Of a stretch of 10,317 nt of DNA, positions 1-6,852 are shown piece after piece; positions within the stretch are counted from its first letter, which is position 1; each line of letters opens with the position of its first letter. The notes under the pieces were generated by a model. It did not search any database. It was not told where the DNA came from and worked only from the letters and a program-made list of their open reading frames with translations. A program made the position numbers and the translations under genes. Source of the stretch: Candidatus Saccharibacteria bacterium UBA3225 (GTDB taxonomy: Bacteria; Patescibacteriota; Saccharimonadia; Saccharimonadales; Saccharimonadaceae); assembly GCA_002363515.1 (NCBI GenBank), contig DEVX01000031.1:1-10317 (forward strand), written 5' to 3'.

Positions 1-854
1 GCACACGATACGATTGCGGCGATTATGCCATAAATACTCGCCTCGACCACAAACGGCCCTACGATAAACCAACGGCTTGCACCCACCAGCTTCATCATGT
101 AGATTTCTTCTTTGCGGTTAAAGATAGCCATTCGAATTGTATTAAAGACGACTAGGATAGCAATGATTGCAAAAACGCCAGCTGCCGCAAGCCCGACAAT
201 TTGAATTTCGTTCATTATCTTAGCAATATTGTCGATAGTTGCGCGGTGACTGGAGGCGAAGCTCGGCTTTTTGGTTTCGTCGAGGAGATTTTGAATTGCG
301 TCATCTCTATTAACGAAATCTTCTAGCTCACCTGTATTGTCTAGGCTCTCCATCTTGACGTTTAGCGTCCAAGAAATCTTATTCGGTGCTTCACGCATCG
401 TACGAATTAAATCTTGGTCGGTGATATTAAACTCGGAAATAATTTTTTCATTAGTTCGCCTATTGGCTTCCTCTGGAGAGAGGACTTTAACTTCCGCAAC
501 ACTATCGAGCGCCTTGATTTTCTTGACGACTTCATCGATTTGATCTTGAGTAGCGCCTTGCTTAAAATAAATTGAGATATCAATCTGATGCTCGACTTGA
601 CGAATCGCCGTACGCATCGCATCGGCGGCGATGAGAGTAGCCGACAGCACGACCAATGTGACGACCATAATCGCTATGGCAGCAACGCTTAGCCAAGTAT
701 TGCGGATAAAGCTCTTGGCGCCATATTTAATCACGCGATGATTTGTACGCAAATGATGCTTACGAGTCTTCGTAATGCGGTTAAGGCGTTCCTTGCTTAC
801 CGCAGCGGTCTTTTTGAGCTCTTCTTTTTCTTCTGGTGTTTTTTTCTTTGTCAT
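1..854 (-). CDS. ftsX: Cell division ABC transporter permease FtsX (partial, C-terminus beyond left edge)
   Basis: Integral membrane partner of FtsE. In studied bacteria FtsEX couples ATP hydrolysis at the division site to activation of periplasmic or extracellular peptidoglycan hydrolases. The visible 284 codons show a basic cytoplasmic N-terminus of about 50 residues, a first membrane helix near residues 53-76, a charged extracytoplasmic domain, and a second membrane helix near 236-258. A cytoplasmic loop follows (NRKEEIYMMKLVGAS), matching the family's coupling segment, and a further helix is cut by the window edge. The start is ATG at 854-852. It overlaps the ftsE stop by one base (TAATG), and a purine-rich AGAAGGA lies in the end of ftsE, so translation is probably coupled. 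The usual length is about 300 residues, so only a short piece is missing. The N-terminal tail is rather long for the family. Confidence 0.93.
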   Translation of the reverse strand, partial: MTKKKTPEEKEELKKTAAVSKERLNRITKTRKHHLRTNHRVIKYGAKSFIRNTWLSVAAIAIMVVTLVVLSATLIAADAMRTAIRQVEHQIDISIYFKQGATQDQIDEVVKKIKALDSVAEVKVLSPEEANRRTNEKIISEFNITDQDLIRTMREAPNKISWTLNVKMESLDNTGELEDFVNRDDAIQNLLDETKKPSFASSHRATIDNIAKIMNEIQIVGLAAAGVFAIIAILVVFNTIRMAIFNRKEEIYMMKLVGASRWFIVGPFVVEASIYGIIAAIVSC

Positions 855-1714
855 TATTGAATAAATTTCCTTCTTGGCATTGCAGCGTTAGTCTGTCTAG
901 TAGTGCGAGTATGCTCTTGCGTGGTAGATACTGGACGAGAATTAGTGGCACGGCGTATTTCTTCTGCGGTCGGCGCGACACGGCGAGTAGCAGCTAACGG
1001 ACGCTTGACGATGCGCGTACGTACGGCGTCGAGGTCGTAATGACCATCATTCTTTTGATCACCAATCATCTTGCCATTTCGAATCGTAATCACACGCTTA
1101 CGTAACTGATTAACGATTTGCTCATCATGCGTAGTAATAAGAATCGTTGTACCGAAATTATTAATCTCCTCAAGGAGCCGGACAATTCCCCAAGATGTTT
1201 CTGGGTCGAGGTTGCCCGTAGGCTCATCGGCAATAAGAATTTTTGGTTGACGCGCCATTGAGCGCGCAATTGCTACGCGCTGGCGCTCACCGCCAGATAG
1301 CTCGGACGGGAATTTATGTCCTTTATCTGCAAGACCAACTAATTCAAGAACTTTTGGCACGGTTCGACGAATTTCGGCATTCGAGACACCTACGATCTCA
1401 AGAGCGAATGCAACATTTTCATAAACCGTACGGTTCGGCAATAGTTTAAAATCTTGAAACACTACACCAAGACGACGTCGAAGATGCGGAATATGGCGCT
1501 TTTTTAGATAATCGTAATCTATGCCACCGACCATGATTTTGCCAGAAGTTGGCTTTTCTTCGCGCGTAAGCATTTTGATTATCGTCGATTTCCCCGCACC
1601 GGACTTACCTACCAAAAAGACAAATTCCTTTGGTTCTATCGACAAAGAAACGTGGTCCAGAGCAGGCTCTTTATCGCCTGGATAATACTTGACAACGTCA
1701 TCGAGTAATATCAT
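854..1714 (-). CDS. ftsE: Cell division ATP-binding protein FtsE with C-terminal extension
   Basis: Cytoplasmic ABC ATPase that drives FtsX. All ATPase motifs are present in order: Walker A GKSGAGKST (residues 36-44), Q-loop Q87, signature LSGGERQR (139-146), Walker B ending LIADEPTGNLD (160-170) and the switch histidine H196. The core ends near residue 225, the normal length of FtsE. The remaining 60 or so residues form an Arg/Thr-rich, low-complexity basic tail that looks disordered; family members usually stop at about 220-230 residues. The start lies 24 nt after the prfB stop and has no convincing Shine-Dalgarno sequence, so ftsE is probably read from the prfB transcript. The prfB-ftsE-ftsX order is common in Gram-positive bacteria. 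The TAA stop overlaps the ftsX ATG by one base. Confidence 0.97.
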   Translation of the reverse strand: MILLDDVVKYYPGDKEPALDHVSLSIEPKEFVFLVGKSGAGKSTIIKMLTREEKPTSGKIMVGGIDYDYLKKRHIPHLRRRLGVVFQDFKLLPNRTVYENVAFALEIVGVSNAEIRRTVPKVLELVGLADKGHKFPSELSGGERQRVAIARSMARQPKILIADEPTGNLDPETSWGIVRLLEEINNFGTTILITTHDEQIVNQLRKRVITIRNGKMIGDQKNDGHYDLDAVRTRIVKRPLAATRRVAPTAEEIRRATNSRPVSTTQEHTRTTRQTNAAMPRRKFIQ

Positions 1715-1738
1715 GTTTCTATCGTAACATAAGCACTA

Positions 1739-2809
1739 TTAATTGTCCAAAAATGCTTCGATAAAATTGTCGATTTTACCATCAAGGACAGCATCGGCAT
1801 CGTTTTCTTCGTACTTTGTGCGCGTATCTTTGACAAGCTTATACGGATGGAGAACATAATTTCGAATTTGCTGTCCCCAACTCGCCGATTCGCCAGCGCG
1901 CAGCTTGTCGACGGATTCGGCATTCTGATCCTGCATCATCTGCTGTAGTTTACCGCGAAGAATCTCCATGGCCTTTTCCTTGTTCTGTAACTGGCTACGT
2001 TCATTCTGAATTGCGACTACTGTATTGGTTGGAATATGCGTAATACGCACCGCAGAATTAGTCGTATTAACCGATTGCCCACCATGCCCGCCCGAGTGAT
2101 AAACATCGATGCGCAGGTCTTTGGGGTCGATTTGCACCTCAGAATCGTCTCTTATAACTGGCAGCACTTCCACGAGTGCAAAAGATGTCTGGCGAAGATG
2201 GTCAGCATTGAACGGACTAAGGCGAACTAGCCGATGTGTGCCATGTTCAGATTTTAGCCTGCCATACATATTCGGGCCAGATAGCTCCATTACGCAAGTC
2301 TTAATCCCAGCTTCCTCCCCGGCAACGCGGTCGAGAATCTGGACTTTAATATTATTGCGCTCCGCCCAACGAAGATACATACGCTCAAGCATACTAGACC
2401 AGTCCATCGCCTCGGTACCGCCCGCACCAGCCGTAATGCGCAAAATTGCGTCATTATGGTCATACTTGCCAGTGAAGCGTAGTGCTTGACGTAGCTTGGT
2501 GAGGTTTTCCTCCATGGCGTCGAGCTGCCCCGCAAACTCTTCTGCCAAAGAATCATCACCGAGCGACATTAAATCTGAAATATCTTTAATTTGCGTCTTT
2601 AATAGTTGCCATGGATCTAGCTCATCATGAAGATTAGACAGTTGAGTAGTTTTTTCACGAGCATTATCTGGATTGTTCCATATTTCCGGAACCGCCACCT
2701 CTTCCTCTATCTTTTGCATATCGGAGAGCTTCTGGTCGATGTTGAGTTTTTGCCAAGTTGTTTCAAACTCTGCCGTAAGAGCGTCTAGTCGTTTCTGAAG
2801 GTCAAACAT
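1739..2809 (-). CDS. prfB: Peptide chain release factor 2 (RF2), no programmed frameshift
   Basis: Recognises UAA and UGA in the ribosomal A site and triggers peptide release. The 356-residue protein has the N-terminal helical domain, the codon-recognition tripeptide SPF (residues 198-200), which marks RF2 rather than RF1, and the catalytic GGQ (243-245) within SGGHGGQSVN. The reading frame is continuous from MFDLQKRLDAL. Unlike prfB of E. coli and many other bacteria, it has no in-frame UGA near codon 26, so there is no +1-frameshift autoregulation. No Shine-Dalgarno sequence precedes the ATG; a TATAAT hexamer sits 7 nt upstream, suggesting a leaderless mRNA. truB ends 43 nt upstream, so read-through from truB is also possible. 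ftsE follows after 24 nt. Intact RF2 agrees with UGA being used as a stop in this window (stop of the gene at 7299-7895). Confidence 0.98.
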   Translation of the reverse strand: MFDLQKRLDALTAEFETTWQKLNIDQKLSDMQKIEEEVAVPEIWNNPDNAREKTTQLSNLHDELDPWQLLKTQIKDISDLMSLGDDSLAEEFAGQLDAMEENLTKLRQALRFTGKYDHNDAILRITAGAGGTEAMDWSSMLERMYLRWAERNNIKVQILDRVAGEEAGIKTCVMELSGPNMYGRLKSEHGTHRLVRLSPFNADHLRQTSFALVEVLPVIRDDSEVQIDPKDLRIDVYHSGGHGGQSVNTTNSAVRITHIPTNTVVAIQNERSQLQNKEKAMEILRGKLQQMMQDQNAESVDKLRAGESASWGQQIRNYVLHPYKLVKDTRTKYEENDADAVLDGKIDNFIEAFLDN

Positions 2810-2816
2810 GTAATTA

Positions 2817-2822
2817 ATTATA
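2817..2822 (-). promoter_or_regulatory. Putative -10 element of prfB (leaderless type)
   Basis: A perfect TATAAT on the minus strand ends 7 nt before the prfB ATG, which would place the transcription start at or one base before the A of the start codon. No good -35 hexamer and no TG extension are visible, so it is weaker than the other promoters in the window. The region is AT-rich and chance is possible. Confidence 0.5.
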
Positions 2823-2852
2823 ACTTAATCTATAGTCTTGATTTAGTTTTTC

Positions 2853-3503
2853 TTATTCGGGCACCTCGAAAAGGGGCAATTTATTTATATCATAATCGGC
2901 AATTTTGGTGCGCCGAAGTTCCGTCGTATACGCATCGCAGCCGAGCGCTTTTCCAATATCCTCTGCAAGAGTACGAATATAGGTTCCGCTGCCCACATGG
3001 GTGCGTATTTTTAAAAATGGCGGTGCGTAATCTATGATGTCGATAGAATATATTTGGACTTTTCGGGTCGGAATTTCAACTTCCTTTCCCGCCCGCGCGA
3101 GCTTGTAGGCGCGCTGACCGTTGACTTTGATAGCAGAAAAAATCGGCGGTCTTTGCTCGATTTCTCCTACAAATTGCACGAGTGTCTTCTCAATTTGTGC
3201 ACGCGAAATATTAATTCCGTCGTCAGTGATAGTTATTTCACCCTCCGGATCGCCAGTACTAGACTTTGCGCCAAGGCGGATAGTTGCTTCATATTCTTTA
3301 TCAAGCTTCGTAAGTTCGGGGGCTTTTTTCGTAGCCTTGCCAGCCAATAGTATTAATAGCCCCGTTGCAAATGGATCAAGCGTGCCAGTATGACCAACTT
3401 TCACCTTATGACCCATTCGCTCAGATAGTATTCGGCGCACGCGCGCAACGGCACCAAAACTACTCATGCCGGACGGCTTATCGACAAATATAATCTGTTC
3501 CAT
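2853..3503 (-). CDS. truB: tRNA pseudouridine(55) synthase TruB, short form without PUA domain
   Basis: Isomerises U55 to pseudouridine in the T-psi-C loop of elongator tRNAs. The N-terminal motif VDKPSGMSSF is followed by HTGTLDPFATG, with the catalytic aspartate at residue 43. Y71 falls in the family's KEYEA segment, and GSGTYIRTLAEDIG (171-184) and the TELRRTKI segment (194-201) match the C-terminal part of the catalytic domain. At 216 residues it stops at the end of the catalytic domain; E. coli TruB is about 314 residues with a C-terminal PUA-like domain, which is absent here. The start is ATG at 3503-3501. No Shine-Dalgarno sequence is present, and an extended -10 element lies 6 nt upstream, so the transcript is probably leaderless. 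It is divergent from the small gene at 3543 and may be cotranscribed with prfB. Confidence 0.96.
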   Translation of the reverse strand: MEQIIFVDKPSGMSSFGAVARVRRILSERMGHKVKVGHTGTLDPFATGLLILLAGKATKKAPELTKLDKEYEATIRLGAKSSTGDPEGEITITDDGINISRAQIEKTLVQFVGEIEQRPPIFSAIKVNGQRAYKLARAGKEVEIPTRKVQIYSIDIIDYAPPFLKIRTHVGSGTYIRTLAEDIGKALGCDAYTTELRRTKIADYDINKLPLFEVPE

Positions 3504-3509
3504 AGCTAT

Positions 3510-3518
3510 ATTATATCA
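3510..3518 (-). promoter_or_regulatory. Extended -10 promoter of truB
   Basis: TGATATAAT on the minus strand combines a consensus -10 (3515-3510) with the TG extension. Six bases separate the hexamer from the truB ATG, so the predicted start of transcription is the A of the start codon. The -35 region (TTAGTA at 3538-3533, 17-nt spacer) is poor. It is back-to-back with the promoter for the gene at 3543. Confidence 0.65.
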
Positions 3519-3527
3519 ACAGATGTT

Positions 3528-3536
3528 TGTTATACT
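3528..3536 (+). promoter_or_regulatory. Extended -10 promoter of the small gene at 3543
   Basis: TGTTATACT is a near-consensus -10 (TATACT, 3531-3536) with the TG extension. Exactly six bases separate it from the ATG at 3543, the same geometry as truB on the other strand, so this transcript is also predicted to be leaderless. No clear -35 hexamer is present. Confidence 0.6.
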
Positions 3537-3542
3537 AAGATT

Positions 3543-3794
3543 ATGGAAAGAGAGCCAAACCACCCCGAAAAACAAAGAGCTAAATGGGAGGAGATTGCGA
3601 GGGGGCCTAGCATGACTAGAGCGTCTAGCAGACTAGATAAAGTCGAAGCCCCCATTCAAATAGCAGAGCAAATCGACATTATGAGCAGTTCCGAGAAAGA
3701 AGAAGAACTGACTCCGCCAGAATGGGTACGCAGTGTTTTGGACAGCTATAAACATCAGCAGGCAGTCGAAGAGTCGGGTCCGGCTGAAGAATAG
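3543..3794 (+). CDS. Small charged hypothetical protein (83 aa)
   Basis: I do not recognise this protein. It is highly charged and hydrophilic, rich in Glu, Lys and Arg, with no membrane segment, signal peptide or cysteine. Residues 1-35 are basic, and the C-terminal half is acidic, with a TPPEWVRSVLDSYKHQ segment (57-72) that could form an amphipathic helix. Evidence that it is a real gene: it is one of only two non-shadow frames on the plus strand, it has its own extended -10 promoter placed for a leaderless mRNA, it opposes no other credible gene, and a rho-independent terminator begins about 50 nt after its TAG stop. No Shine-Dalgarno sequence precedes the ATG. Its function cannot be inferred; a small regulatory or adaptor protein is one possibility. 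Confidence 0.65.
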   Translation: MEREPNHPEKQRAKWEEIARGPSMTRASSRLDKVEAPIQIAEQIDIMSSSEKEEELTPPEWVRSVLDSYKHQQAVEESGPAEE

Positions 3795-3837
3795 TCTACA
3801 AACATTAGAACAATAAGATTAGAAAAGGGCCTCATAA

Positions 3838-3878
3838 ACAAAAAGGGCCGCCTCTATTGGGACGGCCAATTCTTTTTT
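3838..3878. terminator. Bidirectional rho-independent terminator
   Basis: The stem GGCCG (3846-3850) pairs with CGGCC (3863-3867), extended inside by CC/GG with a bulged A. It is followed on the plus strand by a T-rich run with six consecutive T (3873-3878) and on the minus strand by five T (complement of 3844-3840). It would end both the small plus-strand gene (stop 3794) and the converging thioredoxin-like gene (stop 3888). Confidence 0.85.
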
Positions 3879-3887
3879 GTAGATAGA

Positions 3888-4433
3888 TTATTTATATTTT
3901 GCCAAGAAGGTTGAGAGGTCCGAGTCGCTATTAATATCATCTAAGCGATCATAGACTACACCTTCGCGCACGTAGACAAGGACAGGAGAATCCTCTTTGC
4001 CAATGGTTACATTGCGGGCCGTTATCTCCGCATTGCCTGCGCCTTCGGCAATATGTTCGTAGTGGTAAATATCGGATATTTCAGCCGTCGTCGCGACGCT
4101 TGCTAGACGAGCGCCAAAATCCACGCAACTACTACATTCCTCATCTGAAGCAAAAATGAAGCCGGTTTTTCCAGAAGTGAAAAAATCTACCACAGCCTCG
4201 CCGCTAACTAGCGTAATGCCGTTGGCGTCTTTTTCTTTATTTTCGAGAGCCTCCTTAAATGTACCAGAAACATCAAGCGGCGTTTTAGTTTCAAGCTTAA
4301 ACGAACGCACGAAGGCTACCGAGAACACTAGTGTTACTAGCACTGCAGTCAAAATACTTACGAGAACGCAAATCGGCAGAATACTACAAAACTGACCATA
4401 CTGTTCCGACTTGTTTTTATCTTTCTTATTCAT
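3888..4433 (-). CDS. Membrane-anchored thioredoxin-like protein with CxxC motif
   Basis: A 181-residue protein with a short charged, Lys-rich cytoplasmic N-terminus and one membrane helix (about residues 19-43) that serves as an uncleaved anchor. The soluble domain is probably extracytoplasmic. It shows a thioredoxin-fold pattern: a hydrophobic strand ending in FIFASDEECSSC, with the CxxC cysteines at C100 and C103, and a later SPVLVYVREGVV strand (149-160) in which P150 can be the cis-proline. This suggests a thiol-disulfide oxidoreductase or disulfide-linked adhesin-like role outside the membrane, but I cannot name a family. C16 and C22 lie at the membrane start. AGGAG lies 11 nt upstream of the chosen ATG (4433). 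A closer ATG at 4440 opens only a four-codon frame (MRNE-stop) that overlaps the true start. The gene is monocistronic, with a terminator on each side. Confidence 0.85.
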   Translation of the reverse strand: MNKKDKNKSEQYGQFCSILPICVLVSILTAVLVTLVFSVAFVRSFKLETKTPLDVSGTFKEALENKEKDANGITLVSGEAVVDFFTSGKTGFIFASDEECSSCVDFGARLASVATTAEISDIYHYEHIAEGAGNAEITARNVTIGKEDSPVLVYVREGVVYDRLDDINSDSDLSTFLAKYK

Positions 4434-4465
4434 TGCGCATAATTCTCCTATATTGCTTATGTTAA

Positions 4466-4474
4466 ATTATATCA
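4466..4474 (-). promoter_or_regulatory. Extended -10 promoter of the thioredoxin-like gene
   Basis: TGATATAAT on the minus strand (hexamer at 4471-4466) is identical to the truB extended -10. The predicted start near 4459 gives a leader of about 26 nt with an AGGAG ribosome site. The expected -35 position overlaps the upstream RNase J terminator and matches the consensus poorly. Confidence 0.65.
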
Positions 4475-4479
4475 CAACT

Positions 4480-4509
4480 AAAAAACACCGCCATATGGCG
4501 GCATTTTTT
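4480..4509. terminator. Rho-independent terminator of the RNase J gene
   Basis: A perfect 14-bp palindrome (4488-4501) forms a 5-bp CCGCC/GGCGG stem with an ATAT loop. It is followed on the minus strand, after TG, by six T (complement of 4485-4480). A T6 run (4504-4509) on the plus-strand side makes it symmetric. It begins about 12 nt after the RNase J stop codon. Confidence 0.88.
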
Positions 4510-4513
4510 AAGA

Positions 4514-6676
4514 TTAAACTTTGTTTATAACTGGTATTACGATTGGCGTATGACCGGTGGCGTCAAAGAGGATATGTGTTACATCTTCTTTGATTTCTTC
4601 TTTCATAGTCTTAATATCATCGTCAGATGCAATACTGCGGTCGGTCTTTGCGCGAAGATAATGTCGAATCTTGCCGATTAACTCTTCTGAATTGTCCAGG
4701 TAAATAAACGCGCGCGAAACGATATCTGGGGTCTTAATGAGACGTCCAGTCTTTTTACTGAGCGTGAGAATAACCACGAAGATGCCCTCGCGAGAAATAT
4801 GAATACGATCTTTTACGACAGCTTCGTTGACCTGGCGATCGGCGTCATCGTAAAGCTTATTACCGACATGAATGCGACCATTTTTATGAATCGTCCGATC
4901 CGGCATCAATTCAACAATATCGCCATCGTCCGCCACAATAATGTTGTCTTTCGGAATACCCACAACATTCTCAGCCATCTCGGCATTATGCTGTAGCATA
5001 TAAAACTCGCCATGATAAGGCATATAATTCTTCGGCTGCATATCGGTGACGAATTTAACGTGATCCTCATAGTAGGCATGGCCAGATAAATGTAATGGGC
5101 CAATATTCGTCAAATGGGTTTTACCATTCTGAATTACTTGCGCCCCTTCACGCAAGAGACCACCAACAGTAGACACAACCTTCGGCTCGTTGCCTGGAAT
5201 TGGATTAGAACTGAAAACAATTGTATCGGTAGCCTTAATCTTAATATAGCGATGCGAACCAGAGACCATGCGGTTTAGAACTGCATTCATTTCGCCCTGC
5301 GAACCCGTACAGACAATCGTAACTTTCTCATCTGGAAGCTTAATAATATCTTCCATCTTCATAATGGTATCTTTTGGAATCTTGATAGCTTTGGCGCGCA
5401 GAGCTACTTCTACGTTATTGATCATCGAATATCCCGCAAAGGCAACTTTACGTCCACGTGCAGCCGCCTCTTTTAGGACTAGTTCGATACGCTTAACCTG
5501 AGAGGAGAAACAGGAAATAATAACACGACCATTCGCGTAGTGATCCATGACGCGGCCCATATTTTCACCCACGTCATATTCTGAATGCGGATGCGTGCCT
5601 GGAGTATCAATGTTCGTAGACTCATTGAGAAGTAAGGCATACCCTTCTTTATCGCGAATCTCTAGGAGGCGGTCATAATCGGCCGGCGTACCCATTGGGT
5701 TAGCTTCGAAGCGCCAGTCGCCAGACAATAAGATGTTACCGTTTGGCGTACGCACAACAATGGACGTATTGCCAGGAATAGAATGCAAGATATGAACAAA
5801 TTCTGCCGAAAGATGCTCGGACAATTTTATGCTTTCGTGCTTGAACGGATCGACTTCGTGATAATTCATATCTGGCACATCAGATAACTCGGACATCTGC
5901 TTTTTAATCATGCCAATCGTAAAGCTTGTTGCATAAATTGGTACAAGCGGGCCAAAATACGGCAAAAGATGCTTACAGGCGCCAATATGATCTAGATGAG
6001 CATGAGTAAAGAGAATCGCTTTTACATTGTCGCGGTTATCTTCTAGCCACTTTGCGTCTGGCACCATATAATTTACGCCCGGATAATCCTCGCTCGCAAA
6101 TAGCGTGCCCATATCGATGAGAATAATTTCCCCTTGGTACTCAATGGCAGTCATATTCTTGCCGATACCAAACTCGCCGAGGCCACCAATTGGAATTATA
6201 CGAACCGCATCACGATGTTGGCGAGCTGACTTAATCTGCGCCATCGTAACTTGCCGACCATTATACCCATTGTAGCGAGATTTATTGACTGGAATACCGA
6301 TGATGTGCTGTGTGGCCTGCGCGTTAACATCCTGGCTCAACATGCGCTGATGATGAACCATCTCGCCTTTGCGCGTGCTAACGAGCAAATTAACCTCACG
6401 TTTTTTATCAGTAGCGGTCGGGGCGGCCTTTGTAGCCTTTGTAGCTTTAGTATTACTCTTCTTTAAAGGCTTTTTTGCTACAGACTTAGTAGCTTTGCTA
6501 ACAGCCTTTCTCTTGCCGCGTACGAGTTTTTCGTCTTTGCCACCGGGCGCAAAATTCGCATTAAAGTTGCGTTTTTGATTTTCTTCGAATTGTTTTTTGA
6601 TGTCTGGTAGGCGTTCGGCGCGCATTTTGAGCAATTTTGCTCGGCGTGCCGCCTCGGCCTGTTTTTTATTCTCCAT
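4514..6676 (-). CDS. rnj: RNase J family beta-CASP ribonuclease with long basic N-terminal extension
   Basis: Metal-dependent RNase of the metallo-beta-lactamase/beta-CASP superfamily; relatives combine 5'-3' exo- and endonuclease activity in mRNA decay and rRNA maturation. The catalytic part starts near residue 157. The metal motif HAHLDH is at 225-230, and further ligands are H298 (HSIPG) and D320 (SGDWRFE), spaced exactly as H142 and D164 in B. subtilis RNase J1. The beta-CASP motif A acid is E352 (NESTN), and HLSGHA (529-534) and PYHGE (H555) follow. The C-terminal domain (about 620-720) ends FDATGHTPIVIPVINKV, typical of RNase J. Residues 1-156 are an extra, Lys/Ala/Thr-rich, apparently disordered tail with KATK repeats; most family members are about 550-560 residues. 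The start is supported by GGGGA 4 nt before the ATG and by the promoter upstream. The gene is monocistronic. Confidence 0.96.
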   Translation of the reverse strand: MENKKQAEAARRAKLLKMRAERLPDIKKQFEENQKRNFNANFAPGGKDEKLVRGKRKAVSKATKSVAKKPLKKSNTKATKATKAAPTATDKKREVNLLVSTRKGEMVHHQRMLSQDVNAQATQHIIGIPVNKSRYNGYNGRQVTMAQIKSARQHRDAVRIIPIGGLGEFGIGKNMTAIEYQGEIILIDMGTLFASEDYPGVNYMVPDAKWLEDNRDNVKAILFTHAHLDHIGACKHLLPYFGPLVPIYATSFTIGMIKKQMSELSDVPDMNYHEVDPFKHESIKLSEHLSAEFVHILHSIPGNTSIVVRTPNGNILLSGDWRFEANPMGTPADYDRLLEIRDKEGYALLLNESTNIDTPGTHPHSEYDVGENMGRVMDHYANGRVIISCFSSQVKRIELVLKEAAARGRKVAFAGYSMINNVEVALRAKAIKIPKDTIMKMEDIIKLPDEKVTIVCTGSQGEMNAVLNRMVSGSHRYIKIKATDTIVFSSNPIPGNEPKVVSTVGGLLREGAQVIQNGKTHLTNIGPLHLSGHAYYEDHVKFVTDMQPKNYMPYHGEFYMLQHNAEMAENVVGIPKDNIIVADDGDIVELMPDRTIHKNGRIHVGNKLYDDADRQVNEAVVKDRIHISREGIFVVILTLSKKTGRLIKTPDIVSRAFIYLDNSEELIGKIRHYLRAKTDRSIASDDDIKTMKEEIKEDVTHILFDATGHTPIVIPVINKV

Positions 6677-6722
6677 TCGTCCCCTTTTTATTAAATTCTA
6701 TTATTGATTTCCCACACTTAAG

Positions 6723-6765
6723 GCACAATTTTCTACCGATTGACATAATTCAGAACTGATTGTGC
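6723..6765 (-). promoter_or_regulatory. Inverted repeat in the RNase J mRNA leader
   Basis: The predicted leader of about 107 nt contains GCACAAT and its exact complement ATTGTGC (6765-6759 and 6729-6723), separated by 29 nt. It would form a 7-bp stem with a large loop about 45 nt upstream of the start codon. No T-run follows, so it is not a terminator. It could be an RNase or protein recognition hairpin, or chance; no known riboswitch is recognised. Confidence 0.35.
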
Positions 6766-6790
6766 TAAAAGTAAATAACTTAGTGTTTAT

Positions 6791-6819
6791 ATTTTACCAA
6801 AGATAATTATTGCCGTCAA
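6791..6819 (-). promoter_or_regulatory. Strong promoter of the RNase J gene
   Basis: On the minus strand TTGACG (6819-6814), a 17-nt spacer and TAAAAT (6796-6791) preceded by TGG give a near-consensus housekeeping promoter with extended -10. Transcription would start near 6784, leaving an untranslated leader of about 107 nt, the longest in the window. Confidence 0.8.
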
Positions 6820-6821
6820 AT

Positions 6822-6846
6822 AAAAAACCTCCCCCATAGGGGGAGG
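6822..6846 (-). terminator. Rho-independent terminator of the paralogue operon
   Basis: On the minus strand CCTCCCCC pairs perfectly with GGGGGAGG across a TAT loop (8-bp stem, 6846-6828) and is followed by six T (complement of 6827-6822). It begins 6 nt after the stop codon of the 149-residue gene and ends just before the RNase J promoter. Confidence 0.92.
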
Positions 6847-6852
6847 CGGAGG

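Noticed and set aside
2109..2489. Plus-strand open frame of 126 codons inside prfB
   Set aside because: It is antisense to the most conserved part of RF2, including the SPF region, with no start signals; a shadow frame.
2700..2809. Search for the programmed +1 frameshift typical of prfB
   Set aside because: The frame is open from the ATG through the whole RF2 sequence, with no in-frame TGA near codon 26, so there is no frameshift here.
4426..4440. Four-codon leader frame (MRNE) overlapping the thioredoxin-like gene start
   Set aside because: It has better spacing to AGGAG than the chosen start, but four codons with no regulatory codons is most likely chance; noted only as a possible coupling device.
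5608..5640. Apparent loss of a metal-ligand aspartate in RNase J (NESTN where B. subtilis has a D)
   Set aside because: That position is the beta-CASP motif A acid, where D or E is accepted. The true ligand equivalent to RNase J1 D164 is D320, which is intact and correctly spaced from H298.
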